The translations under genes and the position numbers were made by a program. A stretch of DNA of 64,000 bases from Rubrobacter_D sp963840835 (GTDB taxonomy: Bacteria; Actinomycetota; Rubrobacteria; Rubrobacterales; Rubrobacteraceae), in the NCBI GenBank assembly GCA_963840835.1, contig CAWJAM010000001.1, forward strand, positions 124,001-188,000, read 5' to 3'. Under the pieces are notes generated by a model. That model had not been told where the DNA came from and ran no database searches. It saw only the letters and a program-made list of their open reading frames with translations. Each line of letters begins with the position of its first letter. Within the stretch, counting starts at the first letter, position 1. Shown piece by piece: positions 17,278 through 25,872 of the stretch.

Positions 17278-17283
17278 TATACT
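17278..17283 (+). promoter_or_regulatory. -10 box (TATACT) of selA
   Basis: TATACT ends nine bases before the selA ATG at 17293, giving a 0-3 base leader. There is no ribosome site between. No clear -35. Confidence 0.45.
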
Positions 17284-17292
17284 GAGTCGCGC

Positions 17293-18660
17293 ATGATGGA
17301 GACGGGGAAAAGAGAGTTGCTCCGTGGCCTCCCCGCGGTTGACGCCGTGATGCGCGACCCGTCGGGGCTGACGCTCGCAACACTGCACGGCAGGGCCCAG
17401 GCTACAGCGGCCGTCCGCGAGGCGCTCGACGGAGTGCGGCGCCGGATCGTCGCTGGTGAGAGACCGGAGATCTCAGAGAAGGCCATCGTCACAGCTGCCT
17501 CCAGTCTTCTCGCCGGCAGGGGGCTCAACCGCGTCGTCAACGCGACGGGCGTGATCCTGCACACTAACCTCGGGCGCTCGGTCCTCTCGGAGCGTGCGAC
17601 CCTGGCAGCCCACCTGGCGGCCACCCACTACTCCAATCTGGAGTACGACCTCCGCTCCGGCAGTAGAGGCTCGCGCTACGACCACGCCGTGCCTCTTCTC
17701 AGAGAATTGACCGGAGCCGAGGATGCGCTCGTCGTCAATAATTGCGCGGGGGCGACCCTCCTCGCGCTCTCTGCGTTCGTCGCATCGGTAGCCTCGGAGG
17801 CGCCCGAAATCATCGTCTCGCGCGGGCAGCTCATCGAGATCGGGGGCGGATTTCGTATCCCCGAGGTGCTTGCCCTCTCCGGCGCCCGCCTGCGGGAGGT
17901 CGGAACTACGAACCGTACCAGGCTCTCGGATTACGCTAACGCCGTAGACGAGAACACGCGCGCCATCCTCTGGGTCCACCCGAGCAACTTCGAGACGGTC
18001 GGATTCACGGAGTCGGTTGGTGTCGCGGACCTCACGTCCCTGGGACTCCCGGTCATCGCCGACGTCGGCAGCGGAGCGCTGTTCTCCGTGGGCGATGAAC
18101 CTCGAGTGCAGGACATCGTCAGTAAGGGTGCCGACCTTACCATCTTCTCTGGAGACAAGCTTCTCGGGGGACCGCAGGCGGGTATAGCGGTGGGAAAATC
18201 GCGTTGGATCTCCCCCATGCGCCACCATCCTCTCGCCCGCGCCCTCCGCGCTGACAAGCTCTGCCTCGCCGCCCTGGAAGCCACCCTGAACTCCTACCTC
18301 GACGGCACCGCTGTTGAAGACCTCCCTACCCTTCGTATGATGCGAACCCCGGTAGGCGAGGTAGAGCAGAGGGCCCGTCGACTTGCCGAGATGCTGGCGC
18401 ACGAGGCACCGTACCTGGAAGTCGACGTGGCTCCTTCCGTAGCCCGCAGCGGTGGGGGAACGCTGCCGACCCACGAGATTGCTTCATTTGCTGTCAGCCT
18501 CGGAGGCACCGACCCCGAAGCACTAGCGGAGGGGCTGCGCTCCGGGGACCCGCCGGTGATCGGCCGCGTGCGCGAGGGGGAATTATGGCTGGACGTGCGG
18601 ACGCTCCTGCCAGGTGATGAGGAAGCCGTGAGCGGCGCCGTGAGGCACGCTCGTGGCTGA
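17293..18660 (+). CDS. selA: L-seryl-tRNA(Sec) selenium transferase
   Basis: 455 residues, full length. PLP enzyme that converts Ser-tRNA(Sec) to Sec-tRNA(Sec) using selenophosphate. N-terminal domain RELLRGLPAVDAVMRDP, then the hallmark VVNATGVILHTNLGRSVLS (about residues 80-98), the catalytic Lys in SGDKLLGGPQAG (Lys about 290), and a C-terminal domain ending in LWLDVRTLLPGDEE. It overlaps selB by eight bases. selD, which makes selenophosphate, is not in the window. Confidence 0.96.
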   Translation: MMETGKRELLRGLPAVDAVMRDPSGLTLATLHGRAQATAAVREALDGVRRRIVAGERPEISEKAIVTAASSLLAGRGLNRVVNATGVILHTNLGRSVLSERATLAAHLAATHYSNLEYDLRSGSRGSRYDHAVPLLRELTGAEDALVVNNCAGATLLALSAFVASVASEAPEIIVSRGQLIEIGGGFRIPEVLALSGARLREVGTTNRTRLSDYANAVDENTRAILWVHPSNFETVGFTESVGVADLTSLGLPVIADVGSGALFSVGDEPRVQDIVSKGADLTIFSGDKLLGGPQAGIAVGKSRWISPMRHHPLARALRADKLCLAALEATLNSYLDGTAVEDLPTLRMMRTPVGEVEQRARRLAEMLAHEAPYLEVDVAPSVARSGGGTLPTHEIASFAVSLGGTDPEALAEGLRSGDPPVIGRVREGELWLDVRTLLPGDEEAVSGAVRHARG

Positions 18661-20497
18661 GGCCAGCATAGCCCTCACCATCGGGACGGCCGGGCACGTG
18701 GACCACGGCAAGACCACCCTCGTCAGGTACATGACGGGCACGGACACCGACCGTCTGGAAGAGGAGCACCGCAGAGGTATCTCAATAGTGCCAGGCTATG
18801 CGGAGCTCACCCTTCCCGGCGGCCGGCGGGCGAGCCTGGTCGACGTGCCCGGGCACGAGCGCTTCGTCAAGAACATGGTCTCGGGGGCGACGGGTATCGA
18901 CGCTTTCATGCTCGTGGTCGCCGCCGACGACGGCGTCATGCCCCAGACCCGCGAGCACCTGGACATCCTGCGGATCCTCGGCGTCGAACAGGGGATAGTA
19001 GCGCTCTCCAAGACCGATACGGTAGACGAGGAGACCGTGGAGCTGGCCGCTCTCGAGGTCGAGGAACTCCTCGAATCCAGGGGCCTTCTCGCGCCGATAG
19101 TCCCTGTGAGCGGTGCGACTGGTGAAGGTGTTGAGGATCTGATGCGGGCGCTCGATGGGCTTGCTGGGGAGACAGTAGACCGGCGTCGCGGGGACCTGGC
19201 GCGGTTGCCCGTGGACCGCTCGTTCGTGCTCAAGGGCATCGGGGTCGTAGTGACGGGGACGTTGTGGAGCGGGGAGATCAAACCCCTCGACGTACTCTAC
19301 ACCACCAGGGGACTCCGCCCGCGGGTGCGCGGCGTCCAGAATCACGGCCACCCCGCCGAGGTCGCCCACGCCGGCGCCCGCACGGCCCTCGACCTCACGG
19401 GCATCGATGCCTCGGAGATCCAAGCCGGCGAGGTCCTGCTCTCCTATCCCGTCCCATCGAGCCGCGACCTCGATGTCCGCGTGCGCCTCCTCGAGAGCGC
19501 GAGACCCCTCGCCCACGGGGTTCGCGTGCGCATGCACCACGGCACGAGCTCCACGAACGCCCGCCTCAGGCTGGCGGAACACGATGAGATACGACCCGGT
19601 ACCAGTGCCCTCGCCCGCCTGAGGCTCGACGAGCCGTTCGTCACGCTCAGGGGCGACCGCTTCGTGCTGCGCTCGATGGAGGGAACCACTGTCGGCGGCG
19701 GCACCGTGCTCGACCCCGCGGCGACTGGCCGCCGCCCCGACCCGTCGTGGCTGGAAGCCCTCGAAAGCGGCGATGCGAGGGAGGCAGTCCCGCTGGCGCT
19801 GGCCCGTAGGCCCGGCGATGGCATGACCGGCGAGGAGCTCTCGGTAGTCCTCGGGCTCCCGGCCGCCGATGTATCCCGTGCGGTGGAAGACGACGCCGGG
19901 ATAGAGACCATCGGGGGCATCCACGCCCCTGCCGGGGAGGTTGCCGCCGCGCGGGAGTGCCTGCTCGAGGCGCTGGAGCGCCGGGCCGCCGAGCACCCCG
20001 AGAACCCCGAGCTCACCGTCGCTGAATCCCGCACCGCGACGGGCCTCTCGACCCGGCTCGCCGACGCCCTGCTCGCCGACGCGCACATAGAAGCGGTCAG
20101 GGTGACCGATACCGGCGTCAGCCTGCCCAACGAAGGGGTGCCCGTCGAACTGGAGCGCGAGGCCGCGGAGCTACTGGAAGAGTTACGATCCACAGGCACC
20201 CAACCCCCGGCCGAGCAGTCCACGCCGGCGATGCGCCTGCTCGTCAAACGCGGGGATGCAGTCGAACTGGGAGGCTCGCACTTCGCCGCGCGCGAGGCCG
20301 CACAGTCGGTACTCGAACACATAAAGACCATCTGTAGGGAGAGGGGTGAGATCTCCTTGGCCGAACTCCGCGACAGCCTCGGCACCAGCCGCAAGTACGC
20401 CCAGGCCTGGCTAGAGTACTCCGACGCCGCCGGCGTCACCAGCCGCACCGGCGACGTGAGGGTTCTCACCCGCCGCCACAGGCAGGCGATGCAATAG
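18653..20497 (+). CDS. selB: Selenocysteine-specific elongation factor SelB
   Basis: 614 residues. GTPase that brings Sec-tRNA(Sec) to UGA codons marked by a SECIS hairpin. GTPase motifs: GHVDHGKTTL (residues 14-23), RRGISIVPGYAEL, DVPGHERFV near 62, SKTD near 118. EF-Tu-like domains follow, and the C-terminal third holds winged-helix repeats for SECIS binding, ending DSLGTSRKYAQAWLEYSDA, the typical last motif. GTG start within the selA 3' end (eight-base overlap). Confidence 0.96.
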   Translation: MAEASIALTIGTAGHVDHGKTTLVRYMTGTDTDRLEEEHRRGISIVPGYAELTLPGGRRASLVDVPGHERFVKNMVSGATGIDAFMLVVAADDGVMPQTREHLDILRILGVEQGIVALSKTDTVDEETVELAALEVEELLESRGLLAPIVPVSGATGEGVEDLMRALDGLAGETVDRRRGDLARLPVDRSFVLKGIGVVVTGTLWSGEIKPLDVLYTTRGLRPRVRGVQNHGHPAEVAHAGARTALDLTGIDASEIQAGEVLLSYPVPSSRDLDVRVRLLESARPLAHGVRVRMHHGTSSTNARLRLAEHDEIRPGTSALARLRLDEPFVTLRGDRFVLRSMEGTTVGGGTVLDPAATGRRPDPSWLEALESGDAREAVPLALARRPGDGMTGEELSVVLGLPAADVSRAVEDDAGIETIGGIHAPAGEVAAARECLLEALERRAAEHPENPELTVAESRTATGLSTRLADALLADAHIEAVRVTDTGVSLPNEGVPVELEREAAELLEELRSTGTQPPAEQSTPAMRLLVKRGDAVELGGSHFAAREAAQSVLEHIKTICRERGEISLAELRDSLGTSRKYAQAWLEYSDAAGVTSRTGDVRVLTRRHRQAMQ

Positions 20498-20587
20498 AAT
20501 CTGCCCGCAAAACCCGGTCACCCCAAAGGCCACAATGCGGAGCGAGAGTATAGACTAAGGGTAAGAAAGCCTAGGAAGGACAAGTGG

Positions 20588-22216
20588 ATGGACGAGATCA
20601 ATAGACGCCTGAGCGATTTGTCATCGCGTTTATCCTCTGTTAGTCGATTACGTTTGGTAGTAGGGTTGGTCGTGGTCCTGGTCCTTACGTGGCTGGTGTC
20701 TCCGGTCTTCCACGGTCTGGCAATGGCACTGTACGTAAACTGGCCTTTCCTCCTCGTGGTAGTGGTCGGTGTGGTTCTCGGTACTTACCTCTGGCGGATA
20801 GGAGACAAAGACCCGGCCAAGATAGTGGTGGTGGTTGCTACCATCGCAGCCTTGGCCTACCTAGTTACGGCTTCGCCTCTACAGGACCTGAAATACCTGG
20901 CTTCGATAGAGGCCGAAGAGATCAAGGAGATGCCAGACACAACGGCGATAAGGTTTCTCCCCTACGATGTGGCCGCTCGTTTCGGGCAGAACACCCAAGA
21001 TGACTCCACCCTCGTGCTCGGGGAATTCGAACCTTTGGATAACGGCGAAGGCGGTATAGATTGGGTAGCACCAAGGGTTCCCAATGGCCTCTATAATTCT
21101 ATAGCCGAGAACCAAGATGGGGTCATGGTCATCCAACCCGACGGGTCTGCCGAGGTCGTAAATCAGGAGTTCAGGCGGGGCGAGGGCATGGCCCTTTACA
21201 GGAACGTCGAGTGGAAGCTCAAGAGGAAGAAGTTCTTCGCGCACCATACGAATCAGTATTACGTTCTAGACGGTGAAAAGCTACTCGGGATAGTCCCGTA
21301 CATAAGCTACAGCTTCTCTTTTCCGGTAATGGTGCCCCGGTGGGGTGGGGTATTGGTCGTTCACCCCGATGGAGAGATAGAGAACCTCTCTCCCGAGGAA
21401 GCCATAAGGGATGGTCGCTTCGAGGGAGAAAGGCTCTATCCCGAGCAGTTAGCACGAAAGGTGGGTGATGTCTGGAAATACCGTAAAGGCTACTGGAATA
21501 CCTGGTTTGCCCACAAGGACGAGGCCCAAATCCCTCAGATAGATGCACCCGAGAACCAGAACGCGTCTGTTGAGCAACCTGCTGCCCCTCCGGGAACCTC
21601 GACCAACCAGATGCCCTTCCTTATCCCCACAGGAGAGGGACCTCAATGGTTCTCGGCTGCCGAACCCTACGGCAGGAGTTTCTCCATGTATCGGGGCATC
21701 TACTCCGATGCCCATAGCGGCGAGGTCACCTACTTCAAACCCGACACGGGAAGCGCCTTGATCGGGGTCAACAAGGCGTTGGATTACGCTAAGGCCACCT
21801 TCCCCAACTACCAGTGGGGCCTGAATGCGGTCATACTCGAACCCAGGCCGGTAGTCAAAGACCAAACCCTCTACTGGATGGCCACCATCACCAACGCCGA
21901 TAATGCAGGGGTCAACCAGACCGTCATGGTCAACGCTTCCGAGCAGGGGGAAGTAACGGTTCTGGAAACCTACGAGGATGTGGTGGCCTTCGTGGAGGGC
22001 GAGGATACCGGTGAGACCGTGAACATCGAGGGAGGAGCCTCCCTAGGAGCGTCCGAGGGAGCACCTGCAACGACGGAGACCGGGGTACCGAACGAGCAAA
22101 CGGCACTGCCTCCCGCTTCCCAATCCCCGGTTGATGTCTCTGAGATGAGCGAGGAGGAACTCATCAAAATCATAAGCGAAGCGGCTAACGAGCTAGACAG
22201 CAGAAAGAAAGAATAA
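20588..22216 (+). CDS. Membrane protein with large extracytoplasmic domain, unknown
   Basis: 542 residues, not recognised. A soluble N-terminus of about 20 residues precedes three hydrophobic segments (about 22-42, 46-66 and 78-97), then roughly 370 residues presumably outside, and a low-complexity tail (TTETGVPNEQTALPPASQSP) ending in a charged helix. Codon use is visibly less GC-rich (many AGG, ATA, GGT, CCT codons) than selA/selB or moaC. It lies between selB and tRNA-Sec. ATG follows AGGAAGGACAAGTGG. The composition suggests acquisition from elsewhere; a link to selenium is not implied by sequence. Confidence 0.75.
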   Translation: MDEINRRLSDLSSRLSSVSRLRLVVGLVVVLVLTWLVSPVFHGLAMALYVNWPFLLVVVVGVVLGTYLWRIGDKDPAKIVVVVATIAALAYLVTASPLQDLKYLASIEAEEIKEMPDTTAIRFLPYDVAARFGQNTQDDSTLVLGEFEPLDNGEGGIDWVAPRVPNGLYNSIAENQDGVMVIQPDGSAEVVNQEFRRGEGMALYRNVEWKLKRKKFFAHHTNQYYVLDGEKLLGIVPYISYSFSFPVMVPRWGGVLVVHPDGEIENLSPEEAIRDGRFEGERLYPEQLARKVGDVWKYRKGYWNTWFAHKDEAQIPQIDAPENQNASVEQPAAPPGTSTNQMPFLIPTGEGPQWFSAAEPYGRSFSMYRGIYSDAHSGEVTYFKPDTGSALIGVNKALDYAKATFPNYQWGLNAVILEPRPVVKDQTLYWMATITNADNAGVNQTVMVNASEQGEVTVLETYEDVVAFVEGEDTGETVNIEGGASLGASEGAPATTETGVPNEQTALPPASQSPVDVSEMSEEELIKIISEAANELDSRKKE

Positions 22217-22285
22217 TCCCCGAGCTACCTCTTGCCAAAAAGCAGACACAGGCAGGTGATGTAATAAACTCTGCCCGCCGAACCC

Positions 22286-22374
22286 GGAATGCGTGGGCCT
22301 GGTGGCCCGGCCGGTCTTCAAAACCGGTTTGCGGCCGCGATGCGGCCGTGGCGGTTCGATTCCCCCGCATTCCG
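22286..22374 (+). tRNA. selC: tRNA-Sec (anticodon UCA)
   Basis: Eight-base-pair acceptor GGAATGCG/CGCATTCC (22286-22293 with 22366-22373), discriminator G at 22374, no encoded CCA. The anticodon stem CCGGT/ACCGG encloses CTTCAAA, so the anticodon is TCA (22318-22320). The D arm is long (GGGCCTGGTGGCCC) and the variable arm is very long (GCGGCCGC-GAT-GCGGCCGT), both diagnostic of bacterial tRNA-Sec. The T stem has one C-C mismatch. It is 2 kb from selA-selB, separated only by the 542-residue protein gene. Confidence 0.96.
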
Positions 22375-22560
22375 CATTTCAGCCGGTCAGCTTCGTCAGC
22401 ACTTCAGCCTTTCAGCTAAGGATTTCTCGAGATGTTCGCTCCGGCAACCGGCCGGACATGGCAGGAGAATCTCTCGCGTGAAGGCACGGGGTGCGCACCC
22501 GCACTAAGCTGACTGGCTGAAATGCTGAAGTGCTGAAACGCTAAGCGACCGAAGGGAGCG
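22375..22560. repeat. Inverted GCTGA arrays around a different core, ending in an RBS block
   Basis: Left array CAGCTTCGTCAGCACTTCAG then CCTTTCAGC; right array GCTGACTGGCTGAAATGCTG then AAGTGCTGAAACG. The core (about 22418-22505) has GGCAACCGGCCGGAC and GTGCGCAC palindromes and does not look like the core of copies 1-4. The right edge, 22542-22560, is TAAGCGACCGAAGGGAGCG and provides the ribosome site of moaC two bases later. The same block precedes three hydrogenase-locus genes. Confidence 0.75.
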
Positions 22561-22562
22561 CC

Positions 22563-23018
22563 ATGAAATTCTCGCACCTTGACAGCGAGGGCGCGGCGAG
22601 GATGGTCGACGTGGGGGAGAAGGCCATCGTGCGACGGACCGCTGTCGCCGGGGGCCTGGTCCGCATGTCTCCCGAGACCGTGGCGTTGTTGAAGGATACG
22701 GCGTTGCCCAAGGGCGACGTGTTGAGCACGGCCAGGATCGCCGGCGTGATGGCGGCCAAGAAGACGCCCGAGCTGATACCGCTCTGCCACGGGCTGAATT
22801 TGACCTCCGTGGACGTGGAGTTCGAGGTTGGCCACGGTCACATCGGCATCACGGCCACGGCCCGCGCGAGCGACCGGACGGGCGTCGAGATGGAGGCGCT
22901 CGCCGCCGTGAGCGTGGCCGCTTTGACCGTCTACGATATGTGTAAGGCCGTCGATAAGGATATGGTGATAGGAGATATCAAGTTGCTGAGGAAGACCAAG
23001 GAATCATCAGCGCCGTGA
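22563..23018 (+). CDS. moaC: Cyclic pyranopterin monophosphate synthase
   Basis: 151 residues. Acts with MoaA to build cyclic pyranopterin monophosphate, the first intermediate of molybdenum cofactor. Family motifs: MVDVGEKAIVRRTAVA, LPKGDVLSTARIAGVMAAKKT, LIPLCHGLNLT (catalytic His region), VEMEALAAVSVAALTVYDMCKA and DKDMVIGDIKLL. ATG two bases after the GAAGGGAGCG block. Moco is needed for formate dehydrogenases, the commonest Sec proteins, so proximity to the sel genes is suggestive but no other moa gene is here. Confidence 0.96.
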   Translation: MKFSHLDSEGAARMVDVGEKAIVRRTAVAGGLVRMSPETVALLKDTALPKGDVLSTARIAGVMAAKKTPELIPLCHGLNLTSVDVEFEVGHGHIGITATARASDRTGVEMEALAAVSVAALTVYDMCKAVDKDMVIGDIKLLRKTKESSAP

Positions 23019-23138
23019 AGGCTTATACGGCGCCCTGTGAGGGTGCATGCAACACTTTGCTAGACAATGATATCGAGCTTGCGGTTATGCTAGACTTCCT
23101 GGCTAACCTGCGAGACATTCGCTAGGTCAGGAGAAGAG

Positions 23139-23699
23139 ATCAGAGGCGAAAACGCCGTTCTTTACCCCATATTTCTGGACCTCTCCGGCAGGCGTTGCGT
23201 CGTAGTCGGGGGTGGGGCGGTGGCTGTCAGAAAGGTCCGCAAGCTGTTGCACGCGGGGGCCAGGGTATTCGTTGTCTCTCCCGAGGTCCGTCCCGAACTG
23301 GAGCGTATGGATGTCGAGATACGGCGTCGTGCCTACGGGTACGGTGATCTTGAGGGCGCGGATCTGGCATTCACGGCGACGGACTCGCGGGAGGTGAACG
23401 CGGCAGCCGCGCTTGAGGCGAGAGAGCGCGGTATCCGTATCAACGTTGCCGACCTTCCCTCTGAGGGGGATTTCGCGGTGCCCTCGACGCTACGGAGGGG
23501 TAATCTGCAGGTAGCAGTATCGACGAGCGGCGCTTCGCCCACTCTGGCGCGGCGCATCAGGAGCGAGCTCGAAGGGGTTTTCGGACCCGAGTGGGCCGGC
23601 GTCGTTGACGATCTCGCCGCCGCCCGCCGTATCGGTGAAGCTCCAGGCGAGGACCTCGAAGAGGAGGTGAGTCGATGCTTGTCGCGGTTGCGGGGATGA
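23139..23699 (+). CDS. Precorrin-2 dehydrogenase-like (siroheme synthase N-terminal type), start unusual
   Basis: NAD-dependent oxidation of precorrin-2 to sirohydrochlorin. The Rossmann start YPIFLDLSGRRCVVVGGGAVAVRKVRKLL is complete only if translation begins upstream of the GTG at 23220. That stretch contains no ATG, GTG or TTG back to an in-frame TAG near 23091. AGGAG at 23129-23133 is five bases before an ATC at 23139, which I give as the likely start. The C-terminus keeps VAVSTSGASPTLARRIRSELE, the family dimer motif. It overlaps hemA by 25 bases. Family sure; start uncertain. Confidence 0.8.
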   Translation: MRGENAVLYPIFLDLSGRRCVVVGGGAVAVRKVRKLLHAGARVFVVSPEVRPELERMDVEIRRRAYGYGDLEGADLAFTATDSREVNAAAALEARERGIRINVADLPSEGDFAVPSTLRRGNLQVAVSTSGASPTLARRIRSELEGVFGPEWAGVVDDLAAARRIGEAPGEDLEEEVSRCLSRLRG

Positions 23700-24970
23700 G
23701 CCACCGCTCGGCGCCCGTCGAGGTGCGCGAGCGGGTCGCTTTCCCGCCTTGCGCGGGGCGTGGCTTTGTCAGGCGTCTCAAGGACGAGGGCGTGGCCGCC
23801 GAAGCCGTGCTGCTCTCGACTTGCAACAGGACCGAGGTCTACGCCGTTGTGGAGGACGAGGGCGCCAGGGAGCGTGTGCTCGAGTTGCTCGCCGAAGACA
23901 GGGGCGTCGGGCGGGCTTCGCTGGAGCGGGACACCTACTGGCTCACCGATGCCGGGGCCGTGCGGCACCTTTACAGGGTCGCGGCTTCCTTGGATTCGAT
24001 GGTCGTGGGCGAGGGTCAGATCCTCGGCCAGGTCCGCGAGGCTTACAGGGCGGCGACCGAGGAACACTGCGCGGGACAGATCCTCAACCGCCTCTTCCAC
24101 ACATCGCTCAGGGTAGGGAAGAAGGTCCGATCCGAGACTGGTATCGGGGATAGCTCCCTCTCTGTGCCGCGCGTCGCCGTCAAGCTCGCCGAAGAGGTCT
24201 TCGGTTCGCTGGCCCAACGGCGGGCCCTCGTCCTCGGCGCCGGAGACATGAGCGAGCTCGTCGTCAAACATCTCAAGGACAGGGGCGTCTCCGACCTCCT
24301 CATCGCCAACCGTACCCCCGAACGCGCGGGACTGCTCGCACGTAGGGTGGGGGGAAGGGCCGTCCCGTTCGACGCCCTTGCCGCAGAGCTGCCCGAAGTC
24401 GACGTGGTAGTCAGCTCCACGGGCTCGGGGGAGTGGATCCTCAGGAGTGAGACCGTCGCGGAGGCCATCGAGTCGAGGCAGGATCCGCTGTTCCTCATAG
24501 ACATCGCCGTGCCAAGGGATGTAGACCCCGTGATCCAGAATTTGGAGAATGTCTACCTCTACGACATCGACGATCTGCAGGCCGTCGTAGAGCGCAACGC
24601 CGAGGGGCGGCAGGACGCGGCCGAGGAAGGGGAGGCCATGATCTCCCCTGCCGTTCTCGAGTTCATGGGTTGGCTCTCGACGCTGCACGCCGTACCCCTG
24701 ATCCAGGAACTGCGCGACGGGGCCGAGCAGATAAGGCGCCACGAGCTCGCGCGCGCCCTCGAGCGGATGGAACTCTCGCCCGAGGAGGCCGCCTCCGTCG
24801 AGCGCATGAGCCACTCCCTCGTCAACAAGCTACTACACGGTCCCATCCAGGAGATAAAGGCCCGCGCCGAGGCTGGCTCTCCCCTCGAAAGCTCCGAGAT
24901 CAGGAGGCGCCTCCTGGCCCTGGACGGCCTCGACGTGGAACTGCACCGCCCGCGCCACGAGTCCCCGTGA
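23675..24970 (+). CDS. hemA: Glutamyl-tRNA reductase
   Basis: 431 residues. First committed step of C5-pathway tetrapyrrole synthesis: Glu-tRNA to glutamate-1-semialdehyde with NADPH. N-terminal GMSHRSAPVEVRE, catalytic Cys in LLSTCNRTEVYAV, GEGQILGQVREAY, NADPH-binding LVLGAGDMSELVVKHL near residue 187, and C-terminal dimerisation helices. GAGGAGGTGAGTCG precedes the ATG inside the previous gene. Partner hemL is at 45705-47030, outside this operon. Confidence 0.96.
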   Translation: MLVAVAGMSHRSAPVEVRERVAFPPCAGRGFVRRLKDEGVAAEAVLLSTCNRTEVYAVVEDEGARERVLELLAEDRGVGRASLERDTYWLTDAGAVRHLYRVAASLDSMVVGEGQILGQVREAYRAATEEHCAGQILNRLFHTSLRVGKKVRSETGIGDSSLSVPRVAVKLAEEVFGSLAQRRALVLGAGDMSELVVKHLKDRGVSDLLIANRTPERAGLLARRVGGRAVPFDALAAELPEVDVVVSSTGSGEWILRSETVAEAIESRQDPLFLIDIAVPRDVDPVIQNLENVYLYDIDDLQAVVERNAEGRQDAAEEGEAMISPAVLEFMGWLSTLHAVPLIQELRDGAEQIRRHELARALERMELSPEEAASVERMSHSLVNKLLHGPIQEIKARAEAGSPLESSEIRRRLLALDGLDVELHRPRHESP

Positions 24971-25872
24971 TCCTGGGCACGCGTGGCTCGAGGCTCGCCC
25001 TCGTGCAGGCCGAGGAGTGCGCGCGAGCCCTGCGCGCCGCCGGCATCGAGGTGCGGGTCCGTATCATCAGGACGACCAGCGAACACCACCCCGACACCCC
25101 GCTCGCCGTCATCGACCAGCGCGATGTATTCACCCGACAACTCGACGAGGCCCTGCTTTCGGGGGAGATAGACCTCGCCGTGCACTCGCTCAAGGACGTG
25201 CCGACGGAAGTGCCTGATGGGATCTCGCTCGCCGCCATTACCCGCCGCCACGACCCCTCGGACGTGCTCGTCTCTGACGGGAGATACACGTTGAGGGATC
25301 TACCGCGTGGGGCGGTCGTCGCCACGTCCAGCGTGCGGCGGAGGGCGCAACTCTTGCATCATAGGCCTGACCTGGAGATCGTCGGCATCAGGGGCAACGT
25401 GGATACGCGCGTGAAGAAGATGCGCGACGGCGTGGCCGATGCGGTCGTTCTGGCCCGCGCCGGCCTCGAACGCCTCGGCCTCGAAGCCCCGCACACCGTC
25501 ATCCCGCCCGATATCGTGCTTCCCGCAGTTGGCCAGGGCGCTCTCGCCGTCGCCATGATGCGGGATCATGCCCTCCTGGTTCCTATTCGGGAGACCCTGA
25601 ACCACGGGAGGACCGAGAGGGCTATTCTCGCCGAGCGGGCGATGCTACGCGCCCTCGAAGGCGGCTGCAGGGTCCCAGTGGGAGCGAGGAGCGCCGTGGA
25701 AGGAAGCGCGGTGCGGCTCGGGGGCGTAGTGATATCCCCTGATGGAGCGCTCGTGTTCCGCGGAGAAGTCGAGGGTGGGGAGCCCGAGGAGGTAGGGGAG
25801 AGGCTGGCCCAGGAGTTGCTGGAGCAGGGTGCTGCTATCGTGCTCGGGGAGATCCGGGAGGTCAGGAGGTAG
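24967..25872 (+). CDS. hemC: Porphobilinogen deaminase (hydroxymethylbilane synthase)
   Basis: 301 residues from a GTG that overlaps the hemA stop (GTGA). Joins four porphobilinogens into hydroxymethylbilane. Motifs: LGTRGSRLALVQAE, DLAVHSLKDVPTE (catalytic Asp context), ATSSVRRRAQLL, IRGNVDTRVKK, LPAVGQGALAV, and the dipyrromethane-cofactor Cys in LEGGCRVPVGA. The frame is open upstream inside hemA, but that part has no family similarity. Followed without gap by the cobA-hemD fusion. Confidence 0.96.
   Translation: MILGTRGSRLALVQAEECARALRAAGIEVRVRIIRTTSEHHPDTPLAVIDQRDVFTRQLDEALLSGEIDLAVHSLKDVPTEVPDGISLAAITRRHDPSDVLVSDGRYTLRDLPRGAVVATSSVRRRAQLLHHRPDLEIVGIRGNVDTRVKKMRDGVADAVVLARAGLERLGLEAPHTVIPPDIVLPAVGQGALAVAMMRDHALLVPIRETLNHGRTERAILAERAMLRALEGGCRVPVGARSAVEGSAVRLGGVVISPDGALVFRGEVEGGEPEEVGERLAQELLEQGAAIVLGEIREVRR

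Noticed and set aside
22289..22507. Reading frames across the tRNA-Sec gene
   Set aside because: They run through a well-formed tRNA and repeat arrays and have no protein character.
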